From Bacteroidota bacterium (GTDB lineage: Bacteria; Bacteroidota; Bacteroidia; Chitinophagales; Chitinophagaceae), in NCBI GenBank assembly GCA_018266455.1, contig JAFEAJ010000019.1, positions 45,664 to 109,663 of the forward strand: 64,000 nucleotides of DNA. Direction: 5' to 3'. The notes beneath the pieces were generated by a model. It was not told where the DNA came from. It searched no databases and saw nothing but the letters and a program-made list of their open reading frames with translations. A program made the position numbers and the translations under genes. The first letter of the stretch is position 1; each line of letters begins with the position of its first letter. Positions 9,163 through 17,442 of this stretch are shown here, piece by piece.

Positions 9163-9879
9163 ATGAAATATTTTTTGATTGCAGGATCGGTGGTCGTGTT
9201 GATGGCTTCCGCTCCCCCCGCTAATTTTATTCGGCATCATAACCCCTTACCTGCAAAAGTTCAAAAACAAGATGGCTGGATTTCTTTATTTGATGGCAAA
9301 ACCACCAAAGGGTGGCACACTTACGGCAAGAAAGAAGTAGGCAGCGCCTGGAAAGCAGATGATGGCACGCTTCACCTTACCCCTTCCTCAACTGGAGGCG
9401 GTGATATTGTGACTGATAAAGAATATACTGACTTCGACCTTAAGCTGGAGTGGAAGATTTCAAAAAATGGCAATAGCGGCATCATGTTCCTGGTAAAAGA
9501 AGACCCAAAATATAAACAACCTTTTTATACCGGGCCCGAAATGCAGGTGCTGGATAATGAAGGGCACCCTGACGGAAAAATTATCAAACACCGCGCAGGA
9601 GATTTATATGACCTGATCTCCTGTTCAAAAGAAACAGTGAAGCCCGTTGGGGATTGGAACGAAGCTGAAATTATTGTAAAGAATGGAGACCTTAAACTGT
9701 TCCTGAATGGTTATAATGTGGTGCACACAACCTTATGGAATGAAGACTGGAAAAAACTGGTTGCAGGAAGCAAATTCAAACAATGGCCCGAATTTGCGAC
9801 ATTCAAAACAGGAAGGATTGACTTACAGGACCATGGCAATGAAGTCTGGTTCAGGAACATTAAAATTAAACCGCTATAA
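9163..9879 (+). CDS. DUF1080 / 3-keto-disaccharide hydrolase-like secreted protein
   Basis: This 238-residue protein of the DUF1080 family has a concanavalin-like beta-sandwich fold. The hydrophobic N-terminal segment is a signal peptide. The family pattern is clear: WISLFDGKTTKGWHTYG at about 38-55, then a DFDLKLEWKISKNGNSGIMF segment and a C-terminal DHGNEVWFRNIKIKPL end. Characterised DUF1080 members cleave the glycosidic bond of 3-keto-glycosides. It lies 6 nt after the cytochrome c gene and 60 nt before the ThuA gene. Together with GMC dehydrogenases and ThuA this points to extracytoplasmic cleavage of oxidised disaccharides or glycosides. A second DUF1080 gene is at 63055. Confidence 0.88.
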   Translation: MKYFLIAGSVVVLMASAPPANFIRHHNPLPAKVQKQDGWISLFDGKTTKGWHTYGKKEVGSAWKADDGTLHLTPSSTGGGDIVTDKEYTDFDLKLEWKISKNGNSGIMFLVKEDPKYKQPFYTGPEMQVLDNEGHPDGKIIKHRAGDLYDLISCSKETVKPVGDWNEAEIIVKNGDLKLFLNGYNVVHTTLWNEDWKKLVAGSKFKQWPEFATFKTGRIDLQDHGNEVWFRNIKIKPL

Positions 9880-9888
9880 TTGCTCATT

Positions 9889-9918
9889 AAAGTGCCATGT
9901 TCATCAGCATGGCATTTT
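9889..9918 (+). terminator. Hairpin between DUF1080 and ThuA genes
   Basis: AAAGTGCCATG (9889-9899) and CATGGCATTTT (9908-9918) pair over 11 bp with one G.T wobble and an 8-nt loop. The U-rich tail is only four T long. It begins 9 nt after the DUF1080 stop codon and may be a terminator or attenuator that lowers ThuA expression relative to the upstream genes. Confidence 0.5.
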
Positions 9919-9939
9919 AATGTTAAACTAATTTTGCCA

Positions 9940-10680
9940 ATGAAAATACTGACTACATTAAAGCCCGCGCTTCCTGTTATTGGTGTTGTGTTTTATTTTG
10001 TTTTGATATCCTCAACAAAACACGACAAGCCCCGAGTGCTGATATTTGAGAAAACGAATGGATATCATCATGAAAGCATTGCTGCCGGCACAAAAGCTAT
10101 TGAAAAGTTAGGGGCGGAAAACGGTTTTGATGTGGACGTGACTACAGACTCCTTGGCCTTTAATACAAGCAACCTGAAGAAGTATGCTGCATTGGTTTTT
10201 TTAAGCACTACCGGGAAAGTATTTGGCCCGGATGAAGAAAAAGCCTTGCAGGAATATATCCGCGATGGTGGTGGATTTGTTGGCATACATGCAGCAACCG
10301 ATTGTGAATACGATTGGCAGTGGTATGGCGATTTGGTTGGCGGATATTTTAAATCGCACCCAAGGCAACAAAAAGCAAAATTTATAGTGGTTGATAAAAC
10401 ACACGTTTCTACTGCACACCTTCCGGATACCTGGGAAAGGTTTGATGAGCTGTATAATTTCAAATACCTCAACCCCGATGTTCATGTTCTTATTAAGATC
10501 GATGAAAAATCTTATGCCGGAGGAGAAAACGGGGATAATCACCCTATGGCATGGTATCATGAATACGAAGGCGGGCGGGCTTTTTATACTGAACTTGGAC
10601 ATACGGACGAATCTTTTTCAGAACCGCTTTATCTTAAACATATTCTTGGCGGTATTGAGTGGGCAGCAAAAATGAAATGA
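9940..10680 (+). CDS. ThuA family protein
   Basis: This 246-residue ThuA-family protein has the glutamine-amidotransferase-like fold. Recognisable segments are RVLIFEKTNGYHHESI, the GGGFVGIHAATDC motif and a C-terminal part with HPMAWYHEYEGGRAFYTELGH. A hydrophobic N-terminus (residues 9-25) suggests export. The frame is open from a TTG directly after the previous stop, but the ATG at 9940 gives a proper leader. ThuA proteins are linked to trehalose utilisation through 3-keto-trehalose in rhizobia. The gene follows a cytochrome c and a DUF1080 gene, consistent with a joint role in 3-keto-glycoside turnover. The catalytic activity is inferred only. Confidence 0.85.
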   Translation: MKILTTLKPALPVIGVVFYFVLISSTKHDKPRVLIFEKTNGYHHESIAAGTKAIEKLGAENGFDVDVTTDSLAFNTSNLKKYAALVFLSTTGKVFGPDEEKALQEYIRDGGGFVGIHAATDCEYDWQWYGDLVGGYFKSHPRQQKAKFIVVDKTHVSTAHLPDTWERFDELYNFKYLNPDVHVLIKIDEKSYAGGENGDNHPMAWYHEYEGGRAFYTELGHTDESFSEPLYLKHILGGIEWAAKMK

Positions 10681-10717
10681 CCTTCTTTCCCAAAGTTTTG
10701 ACAACTTACCGATCCCC

Positions 10718-11245
10718 ATGTCCAGCATCGAAACCCCACGGCTGAGGTTACGCGAATGGAAAGAGCCTGACACACAACCTTTCGTTGAAATGAACCGCGA
10801 TGAAAGGGTGATGGAATTTTTTCCTTCTGCTATGTGTGAAAAAGAAACGACTGCCATGATGGGGCGAATAATAAAATTTTTTTCTGAGCATCCATTTGGT
10901 TTATGGGCCGCCGAATTAAAGCAGACCAATGAATTCATCGGCTTTGTTGGATTGTCCATTCCTTCTTTTGAAACCGATTTTACGCCTTGCGTGGAAATTG
11001 GCTGGCGATTAGCATATAAGCACTGGGGTTATGGTTATGCGCCCGAAGCCGCAACAGCTTGTCTTGATTATGGGTTCAATGTTCTTAAACTTGAAGAAAT
11101 CGTTTCATTTACTACGGTACTGAACCTTCGTTCGATCAACGTGATGAAAAAAATCGGGATGAGGTTTATAAAAGAATTTGAACACCCGAATATTGAAGCA
11201 GGGAGCAGGTTGAAGACACATGTCCTTTATTCAAAAAACCCTTGA
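10718..11245 (+). CDS. GNAT family N-acetyltransferase (RimJ/RimL-like)
   Basis: This 175-residue acetyltransferase of the GNAT superfamily resembles RimJ/RimL-type enzymes: it begins ETPRLRLREWKEPDTQPF, has the central IGWRLAYKHWGYGYAPEA segment containing the acetyl-CoA pyrophosphate loop, and ends with a motif around LNLRSINVMKKIGMRF. It would use acetyl-CoA in the cytoplasm; the acceptor could be a protein N-terminus, an antibiotic or a small amine. It begins 37 nt after the ThuA stop on the same strand but has no obvious functional tie to the sugar genes. Confidence 0.85.
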   Translation: MSSIETPRLRLREWKEPDTQPFVEMNRDERVMEFFPSAMCEKETTAMMGRIIKFFSEHPFGLWAAELKQTNEFIGFVGLSIPSFETDFTPCVEIGWRLAYKHWGYGYAPEAATACLDYGFNVLKLEEIVSFTTVLNLRSINVMKKIGMRFIKEFEHPNIEAGSRLKTHVLYSKNP

Positions 11246-11310
11246 AGCCCTGAAAGAAATTTGCATTGTATTTGGCATCATTCAGGCTTAGCGGTTTTCC
11301 ATATCCTTGT

Positions 11311-12642
11311 CTAAATCACCGGCAGCTTATATCCGTTATGATATTCTTTCATGAAATATTTTTTATTCACGGTTTCATCAGCAAATTTTCCCCTTTCTTT
11401 ATCCCATTCCAATTTTAACCCGCTCCTGAATGCAATATTGCCCATTTGCGCCACCGTTGCCACATGAGCGCCAGCTTCAATCGGGCAATGCAATCCTTCG
11501 GCCTTTCGCGAACGTACTGCTTCAATGAAATTTGCCAAATGCTTGTCAACGCCATTGTCAGAAACCTTTGCAAGCGGTTTGCTCACTTTATATTTGCTTT
11601 GCTTTTCTTCGACCACTTCCCATCCGTTGCGGTCGAGCACTAAAGTAGCATTGTTGCCTATATAAGCAATGCCATGATCGCGGTTGTAAGAACCATTATC
11701 AATTCCCATTGCATGGTCCCACACTAAATTGAAGGTGTCAAATTCATAGAGCGTCGTTAGTGTGTCAGGTGTTTCTTCGTACAAATCAGGATAAGCAAAC
11801 CTGCCACCCAAAGCGCTGATAGATTTTGGAACATCGGCCTTCATGCCCAGCAAGCCATAATCGAGCAGATGAACGCCCCAGTCGGTCATCAATCCTCCGG
11901 CATAATCCCAAAACCAGCGGAAATTAAAATGAAAGCGGCTTGCGTTGAAAGTTCTTGTTGGCGCAGGCCCAAGCCATGAGGCGTAATCAACGCCGGGCGG
12001 CGGGGCGGAATCGGGCACAACCGGGCCCGGTTTCATCCATCCCTGGTAGCACCACACTTTTACTGTGCGGATATTACCCAACTGTCCCGTATACACGAAA
12101 TCTACCGCATCTTTAAAATGCTGCTGGCTACGCTGCCATTGGCCGCACTGCGCCATGCGGCTATACTTGTTTTTTGCAGCCATCATAGCCCGGCATTCAC
12201 CAATGGAATTGCCTACCGGCTTTTCGACATATACATCTTTACCTGCCATACAGGCCTCAATCATAATAAGCGCATGCCAGTGATCTGGAGTGCCGATGAT
12301 AACCGCATCAATATCTTTTTGTTCAAGCATCTTACGGTAATCATTATACGCTTTTATGCTTTGAGCACCGGGCTGCATTTTTTTTAATTCACCCAGTCTT
12401 TTCTCAAGCACATTATTGTCCACATCGCACAATGCCACAATATTTACCCCGGGAATTTTTAATGCCGCGGTGGTATCGGCCCAACCCATGCCATTGATGC
12501 CAATAGCGCCAATATTTATTTTGTCTGTAGCCGGCACCTGTTTTCTTGAAAACAAAACCTTGCTTTTACCAAATGGCGAAAATGCCAGGCTGCCGCCTAA
12601 AAGTACTGATGACTGCTGCAAAAAATTTCTTCGGTTGCCCAT
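11311..12642 (-). CDS. Gfo/Idh/MocA oxidoreductase with Tat-type leader
   Basis: The protein has 443 residues from the ATG at 12642; the frame extends 14 codons upstream but MGNRRNFLQQSSVLLGG is a typical twin-arginine leader and marks the start. The Rossmann segment INIGAIGINGMGWAD and the hallmark YVEKPVGNSIGECRAMM identify the family, with a C-terminal domain containing the GGLMTDWGVHLLDYGL element. Secreted Gfo/Idh proteins of this length are abundant in Bacteroidota that degrade glycans; the cofactor is bound before Tat export. The gene follows a TIM-barrel gene on the same strand (12715-13608, 72 nt upstream) and is convergent with the acetyltransferase gene. It may be a non-classical glycosidase or a keto-sugar reductase; the substrate is unknown. 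Confidence 0.87.
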   Translation of the reverse strand: MGNRRNFLQQSSVLLGGSLAFSPFGKSKVLFSRKQVPATDKINIGAIGINGMGWADTTAALKIPGVNIVALCDVDNNVLEKRLGELKKMQPGAQSIKAYNDYRKMLEQKDIDAVIIGTPDHWHALIMIEACMAGKDVYVEKPVGNSIGECRAMMAAKNKYSRMAQCGQWQRSQQHFKDAVDFVYTGQLGNIRTVKVWCYQGWMKPGPVVPDSAPPPGVDYASWLGPAPTRTFNASRFHFNFRWFWDYAGGLMTDWGVHLLDYGLLGMKADVPKSISALGGRFAYPDLYEETPDTLTTLYEFDTFNLVWDHAMGIDNGSYNRDHGIAYIGNNATLVLDRNGWEVVEEKQSKYKVSKPLAKVSDNGVDKHLANFIEAVRSRKAEGLHCPIEAGAHVATVAQMGNIAFRSGLKLEWDKERGKFADETVNKKYFMKEYHNGYKLPVI

Positions 12643-12714
12643 TGACGTTATTGATTGTTGAAAGGAATAATATGTCAATCCCATCCCTGCTATTGCATGC
12701 GCTTCATTTCCCGC

Positions 12715-13608
12715 CTAACCCAACAAGTTCTTTTTAATATATCCAAGGCTTTTTGTTATGCTTTCATACACTGGCAACTTCACCTCGTCCTGTTCCACAA
12801 AAAAATACTTCATGCCTGATTCTTTTTTGTGCTTGAAGATTTCCTTATAATTAATAATGCCCGAACCGACTTCAGTAAAATACTGGCTGCCATTGGTAGT
12901 ATAAGAAGGATCTTCCTTGCCTGACATATCTTTTACATGCCACATTTTAATCCTTCCCGGGTTCTCTTTAATAAGCTGGATGGGATCCAGCCCTGCCCTG
13001 GTGACCCAATAAATATCCATTTCAAAACTTACGAGAGAAGGATCTGTTTCTTTAATGAAAATTTCGAAACCGGTCTTGCCTTCCCCCCAATCTTTGAATT
13101 CAAAATTGTGGTTGTGGTATGCCAGTTTTAGCCCTGATTTTTTAGCCTCTGCAGCAGCTTTGTTTATTTTTTCAGCCAGCTTTTTGTAGTCATCAAGACT
13201 GGTGCGCATGTTATCGAAGAGGAATGGGACCACAATAAACTCATGCCCCATTATAGCTGCATCGGCAACTGTTTTTTTCAGGTCTTCTTCATCGCCTTTG
13301 GTAAGGTAGCTGATCATCATATAATGGCCGCTTGGCGATACGAGATGATTTTTCTTTATAATAGCAGCAAACTCTTCGGGCGTTTTTCCGAAAAATTTTC
13401 CGTTGCCATATCCAAAAGCTTCAACTGAAGTGTAACCAATCTCTGCCACTTTCGCGATGGTGCCTTCAAGATCTTTCGAAATTTCGTTGCGTAGCGTATA
13501 AAGCTGGAGGCCGATCAGCTCACGGCTTTTGAACCAATCTTTCCTGCTGAGCATTAAACCTGTAGTAGCTAAAGAAGTTTGTTTAAGAAAGTTGCGGCGT
13601 GTTGACAT
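12715..13608 (-). CDS. Secreted sugar isomerase/epimerase (TIM barrel)
   Basis: This 297-residue xylose-isomerase-like TIM-barrel protein has a Tat-type leader (STRRNFLKQTSLATTGL). Metal-ligand segments are visible: LAYHNHNFEF, SFEMDIYWVTRAG, MWHVKDMSG and FVEQDE near the C-terminus. The mature part begins around IGLQLYTLRNEI, typical of this family. It lies directly upstream of a Tat-exported Gfo/Idh protein, and the two probably form an operon that mirrors the cytoplasmic Gfo/Idh-isomerase pair at 6458-8690, one set inside and one set outside the inner membrane. Keto-sugar isomerisation or epimerisation is inferred from context. Confidence 0.86.
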   Translation of the reverse strand: MSTRRNFLKQTSLATTGLMLSRKDWFKSRELIGLQLYTLRNEISKDLEGTIAKVAEIGYTSVEAFGYGNGKFFGKTPEEFAAIIKKNHLVSPSGHYMMISYLTKGDEEDLKKTVADAAIMGHEFIVVPFLFDNMRTSLDDYKKLAEKINKAAAEAKKSGLKLAYHNHNFEFKDWGEGKTGFEIFIKETDPSLVSFEMDIYWVTRAGLDPIQLIKENPGRIKMWHVKDMSGKEDPSYTTNGSQYFTEVGSGIINYKEIFKHKKESGMKYFFVEQDEVKLPVYESITKSLGYIKKNLLG

Positions 13609-13790
13609 AATAATCGTTTTGCGCTGAAGTTACGAAATAAGCATTCGCGCTGTTCTTATTAAAAATATTTTTATATCAGCAATTATTGTTGCCCGATTAA
13701 ATTTTATCATATTGGGCTAAAGCCCTTATGGAATGCGGCTTTTATTGCCGATGCTGAATACTGTTTTTGTTATGGCCTTAAATGAAAGCA

Positions 13791-13825
13791 AAAGGCCTTG
13801 AATACTTTTTGTATCCAAAGCCTTT
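13791..13825 (-). terminator. Rho-independent terminator after pyk
   Basis: A 15-bp stem (13791-13805 with 13811-13825, two wobble pairs) closes a 5-nt loop. Read on the minus strand it is followed by TTTTGCTTTC. It begins 24 nt downstream of the pyk stop codon and is well placed to end the pfkA-pyk transcript. Confidence 0.75.
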
Positions 13826-13848
13826 ATCAATCCAATAAAATCCGGAAA

Positions 13849-15339
13849 TCAGTCGAGCTTGGTGATCTTGAGCATATTGGTAGACAGGTGCATTTGCACG
13901 GGGATGCTGCCCGTGTTGACAACCACATCACCTGATTTTATAAATCCTCTTTCTTTTAATATTTCCACCTGGTCGCCAAAAATATCATCCACGCTTTCTT
14001 CTTCGCCATAATAAAATGCACGGACACCCCAGCTAAGGCTTAGCTGATTGATGAGCGACCTTTCTTTTGAAAAAATATACAGTGGCGATTTGGGCCTGTA
14101 GCTGGAAAGCATAAAAGCAGTATAACCGCTTTGTGTCATCCCTATCAGTGCGTCGGCATTGGCATCATTTGCCAGCTTGCACGCATTATAGCAAATGGCA
14201 TCACTTAAAAAAGAAGGCGAATGGGGCTGTGGCACAAGCTTGTCTTCCAGGTTATAAGGATAATCGTTTTTTTCTACTTCCATAATGATTTTGCGCATGG
14301 TCTCTACTACCAGCGAAGGGTGCTGGCCAGTGGCCGTTTCAGCGCTGAGCATTACCGCATCAGCCCCTTCGAGCACGGCATTGGCGACATCAGTAATTTC
14401 GCTCCGGTTGGGCTTGGTACGTTCGATCATGCTTTCCATCATCTGTGTAGCCACGATCACCGGCTTTGCACGGTGCAGGCATTTGCGCACAATCTGTTTC
14501 TGTATCAGCGGCACCTGTTCAACGGGCAGTTCCACACCAAGGTCCCCACGGGCAACCATAATGCCGTCCGATTCAAGGATGATATCGCGGATGTTGGTAA
14601 GCGCTTCGGGTTTTTCTATTTTAGCAATGATCTTGGTTTTACTTTTTTTCTCCTGCAGCTTGCTGCGAAGGATCACTAAGTCCTTTACATTCCTGACGAA
14701 AGACAATGCGACCCAGTCTAATTTCTGTTCTATAATAAATTCAAGGTCTACCAGGTCCTTTTCCGTCAATGCGGGCAGGGAAATTTTTGTATCGGGCAGG
14801 TTGATCCCTTTTTTTGAAGACAAAGTTCCCCCAAGCGTTACCTGAACTTTCACGTCATTATTTTTCTCGATACCGACTACCTTCACTTCCAGCTTGCCGT
14901 CATCAATCATAATGGTATTGCCAATCCTTACATCTGAATGTAAGTTGGGGTAAGAGACATATATCCTTTCTTTGGTACCGACAAGTTTTTCGTTTGTGAA
15001 GGTGAGCGTATCGCCAACATTCACTTCCATGCTGCCATTTTGGATTTCGCCCACCCGAAGCTTAGGCCCCTGAAGGTCGCCGAGTATGGCAATATTATAA
15101 GGCTCAGTGGAGTTGATCTTCCTGATATGATCTATAATGCGTGCCTTATCTTCATGAGCGCCATGGGAGAAGTTGAGGCGAAAAACATTAACCCCTGCTT
15201 TCACCAGGTCGAGCAGTTTTTCATAAGTATCGCAAGCAGGGCCTACGGTGGCAACAATTTTTGTGCGATGAAAAGTGTGCTCCAGTCCGGCCTGCTTATC
15301 CATTCCCTGGTGCAGGTACTTTGCAAGATGTTGTGACAT
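13849..15339 (-). CDS. pyk: Pyruvate kinase
   Basis: This 496-residue pyruvate kinase converts phosphoenolpyruvate and ADP to pyruvate and ATP at the end of glycolysis. Family landmarks are TKIVATVGPACDTYEKL near residue 27, FRLNFSHGAHED, the active-site segment KIIAKIEKPEALTNI, GIMVARGDLGVELP, and VIVATQMMESMI. The C-terminal regulatory domain is complete and the length is normal for a bacterial enzyme. It lies 71 nt downstream of pfkA on the same strand, so the two irreversible glycolytic steps are probably expressed together, and it is followed by a strong terminator hairpin. Confidence 0.97.
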   Translation of the reverse strand: MSQHLAKYLHQGMDKQAGLEHTFHRTKIVATVGPACDTYEKLLDLVKAGVNVFRLNFSHGAHEDKARIIDHIRKINSTEPYNIAILGDLQGPKLRVGEIQNGSMEVNVGDTLTFTNEKLVGTKERIYVSYPNLHSDVRIGNTIMIDDGKLEVKVVGIEKNNDVKVQVTLGGTLSSKKGINLPDTKISLPALTEKDLVDLEFIIEQKLDWVALSFVRNVKDLVILRSKLQEKKSKTKIIAKIEKPEALTNIRDIILESDGIMVARGDLGVELPVEQVPLIQKQIVRKCLHRAKPVIVATQMMESMIERTKPNRSEITDVANAVLEGADAVMLSAETATGQHPSLVVETMRKIIMEVEKNDYPYNLEDKLVPQPHSPSFLSDAICYNACKLANDANADALIGMTQSGYTAFMLSSYRPKSPLYIFSKERSLINQLSLSWGVRAFYYGEEESVDDIFGDQVEILKERGFIKSGDVVVNTGSIPVQMHLSTNMLKITKLD

Positions 15340-15410
15340 GAACAGTTTTGTTTGTTTCAGTTAACCTATAAAAAATAAAAGGCAAAATATCTCATTCTGC
15401 CTGAAAAAAA

Positions 15411-16394
15411 TTATGATGCAAGTATCTTAACCACCTTTAGCCATTCTTCGGTTATTTTTTGCTTGGCTTTTACCGCCCTTTCCATCGGGGTGTAATGCAT
15501 TTTATTATTAACAATGCCTACCATTACATTGTATTTCCCTTCTATCAGGCATTCCACTGCACTATAGCCCATGCGGCTGGCAATAAGCCTGTCGAGGCAG
15601 CTTGGTGATCCTCCGCGCTGGATGTGGCCCAGCACACACACCCTGGTATCTGCGGTGGGTATTCTTTCCTTGACGACCTTGGCCACATCTTCTGCACCGC
15701 CAAAATTGTCGCCTTCTGCAACGACCACCATGTTCACCAGCTTTTTCCGGCGTTCTTTTTCAGTTAAAGAATCGATCAGCTCTTCAATATCAGTCTTGTG
15801 CTCGGGTATCAAAATATGCTCTGCTCCGGTTGCTATGCCACTGTGAAGCGCGATATAACCAGCATCGCGTCCCATTACTTCAATAATAAAGAGGCGGTCA
15901 TGCGCATCGGCAGTATCGCGTATCTTGTCTATCGCCTCCACTGCGGTGTTTACGGCAGTATCGAAGCCGATGGTGAAATCAGTGCCGGCAATATCTTTGT
16001 CGATTGTTCCAGGAATACCGATACAGGGGATATCAAATTCGTTGCTGAATTTATGAGCCCCCCTGAATGACCCATCGCCCCCAATGATCACCAGGCCGTT
16101 GATGCCCAGTTTTTTTAGGTTATTGTAAGCCTTTTTTCTGCCTTCGTATTCAAAAAATTCCTTGCAGCGTGCAGTCTTCAGGATGGTGCCGCCCCTTTGT
16201 ATAATATTGGCAACGCTGCGCGAATGCATGGGGATGATGTCATTTTCAATCATCCCGCTATACCCATGCATAATGCCGAATACCTCTATCCCGTAATAAA
16301 TCCCCGTTCTGACAACGGCCCTAATGGCCGCATTCATACCTGGTGCATCGCCGCCGGAAGTGAGCACACCAATTTTCGTTACCTTTTTTTCCAT
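15411..16394 (-). CDS. pfkA: 6-phosphofructokinase
   Basis: This 327-residue phosphofructokinase phosphorylates fructose 6-phosphate. It begins with KIGVLTSGGDAPGMNAAIRAV; the GGDGS motif near residue 105 points to ATP rather than pyrophosphate as phosphoryl donor. The catalytic segment reads PGTIDKDIAGTD, with Lys in place of the Asn found in E. coli PfkA (TIDND), while both catalytic Asp residues are kept. The MGRDAGYIAL and LGHIQRGGSPSCLDR motifs are intact. It lies directly upstream of pyk on the same strand. The function is secure; the Lys variant may be normal in this lineage. Confidence 0.96.
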   Translation of the reverse strand: MEKKVTKIGVLTSGGDAPGMNAAIRAVVRTGIYYGIEVFGIMHGYSGMIENDIIPMHSRSVANIIQRGGTILKTARCKEFFEYEGRKKAYNNLKKLGINGLVIIGGDGSFRGAHKFSNEFDIPCIGIPGTIDKDIAGTDFTIGFDTAVNTAVEAIDKIRDTADAHDRLFIIEVMGRDAGYIALHSGIATGAEHILIPEHKTDIEELIDSLTEKERRKKLVNMVVVAEGDNFGGAEDVAKVVKERIPTADTRVCVLGHIQRGGSPSCLDRLIASRMGYSAVECLIEGKYNVMVGIVNNKMHYTPMERAVKAKQKITEEWLKVVKILAS

Positions 16395-16667
16395 TAGTTA
16401 AATATTGTTCGCTTGCTTTCAAAAAATTCAACGGCAGCAACAAAATTTTAAAAAATATTTATCAGCCTTGTTAATAAGCCCCAAAAATAAGGATTTGAAT
16501 TGATAACCTGATTTGGTAAAAAGCAGCGGCTTTTATTTTGCAAATACCAAAAGTGAATAAGGGCATTAGTTAGGCCCGGTTGTGTAAATAAAGTTTTGTT
16601 CAGTTGCCTGTTTATGCTTAAATTTAGTTTACTAAGTTCTTTAATTTCTTCACTAAAATTGAAGCCA

Positions 16668-17054
16668 ATGGAATCATCCACCATCGAACAGTTCCAGGGG
16701 GAGTTGCAAGCATGGAAGCATGAGCTCTCCTCCATCAAACAGGAAATCCGCCATTTTGAACATGAACTTGAAGAAATGGCTGCACAAAAGCTTCCACCTG
16801 CCCTGTTAGCACAAATTGAGCACTTTCAGAATTTGTTTATTTGCCACAAAGAAGTGATCGACACGCTCCGGCACGACCTGCCAGATTCCCTCCAAAAAGT
16901 AGAGAACATCTTTAACATTCTGCGTTCTGTGAAGAATGATTCACAGCATGCCTTATCTGAGCGAATGGCCACTTTCAGGAAAATATTTAATGATGTAAAA
17001 AGTGAATTCAAAAATTTCTCTTCAGCAATGAGCCTGAAGCTTGTCAGCGTTTAA
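16668..17054 (+). CDS. Hypothetical coiled-coil protein
   Basis: This predicted protein of 128 residues is not assigned to a family. It is strongly helical and charged, with heptad-like stretches through most of its length (for example QAWKHELSSIKQEIRHFEHELEE) and no signal peptide or membrane segment. The open frame begins further upstream, but the ATG at 16668 starts the polar, coiled-coil part and avoids an unlikely N-terminus. It is isolated between divergent pfkA and the GH20 gene; a hairpin at 17189 may end its transcript. Codon use resembles neighbouring genes. A structural or adaptor role is possible but unsupported. Confidence 0.55.
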   Translation: MESSTIEQFQGELQAWKHELSSIKQEIRHFEHELEEMAAQKLPPALLAQIEHFQNLFICHKEVIDTLRHDLPDSLQKVENIFNILRSVKNDSQHALSERMATFRKIFNDVKSEFKNFSSAMSLKLVSV

Positions 17055-17188
17055 CCCGAGCTCATCTCAAAAGCCATCATCTTTCACACAACTGGCGCAA
17101 CGGATACAAAGGGCACAACGCGCTTTCCTGGCATTCAATGACTTTTTTACTTTGTACCCGTTGTTCTTTTGTGTGAAGCAATACGTCT

Positions 17189-17211
17189 AAAACAGTTTTG
17201 CTGTTTTTTTT
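17189..17211 (+). terminator. Rho-independent terminator
   Basis: AAAACAG (17189-17195) pairs with CTGTTTT (17201-17207) around a 5-nt loop and is followed by a run of T to 17211. It lies 135 nt after the coiled-coil gene in the 388-nt interval 17055-17442, in which nothing else is recognised. Confidence 0.5.
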
Positions 17212-17442
17212 GCAAAAAAGGGTTGAATGGCAATAGCATTTAGCATTAAAGGCAATCATATCTACTCACTCGTTTTCATTCAGCAGCACCTGCACAGGCA
17301 ATCCATCAGGCGCATCATGGCCTTTTAAAAAAATATTTGCCATTTTTGATACAATCTGCATCCGCTCTTCTAAAAAAAGTTAATTTTCCATTCCATTTGC
17401 ATTGAGCACTCAATCGTTTCTTTCATCTTACAATTAAAAACC

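Noticed and set aside
17077..17259. A 60-codon minus-strand frame between the coiled-coil and GH20 genes
   Set aside because: No family, no leader and it contains the probable terminator at 17189; treated as noncoding.
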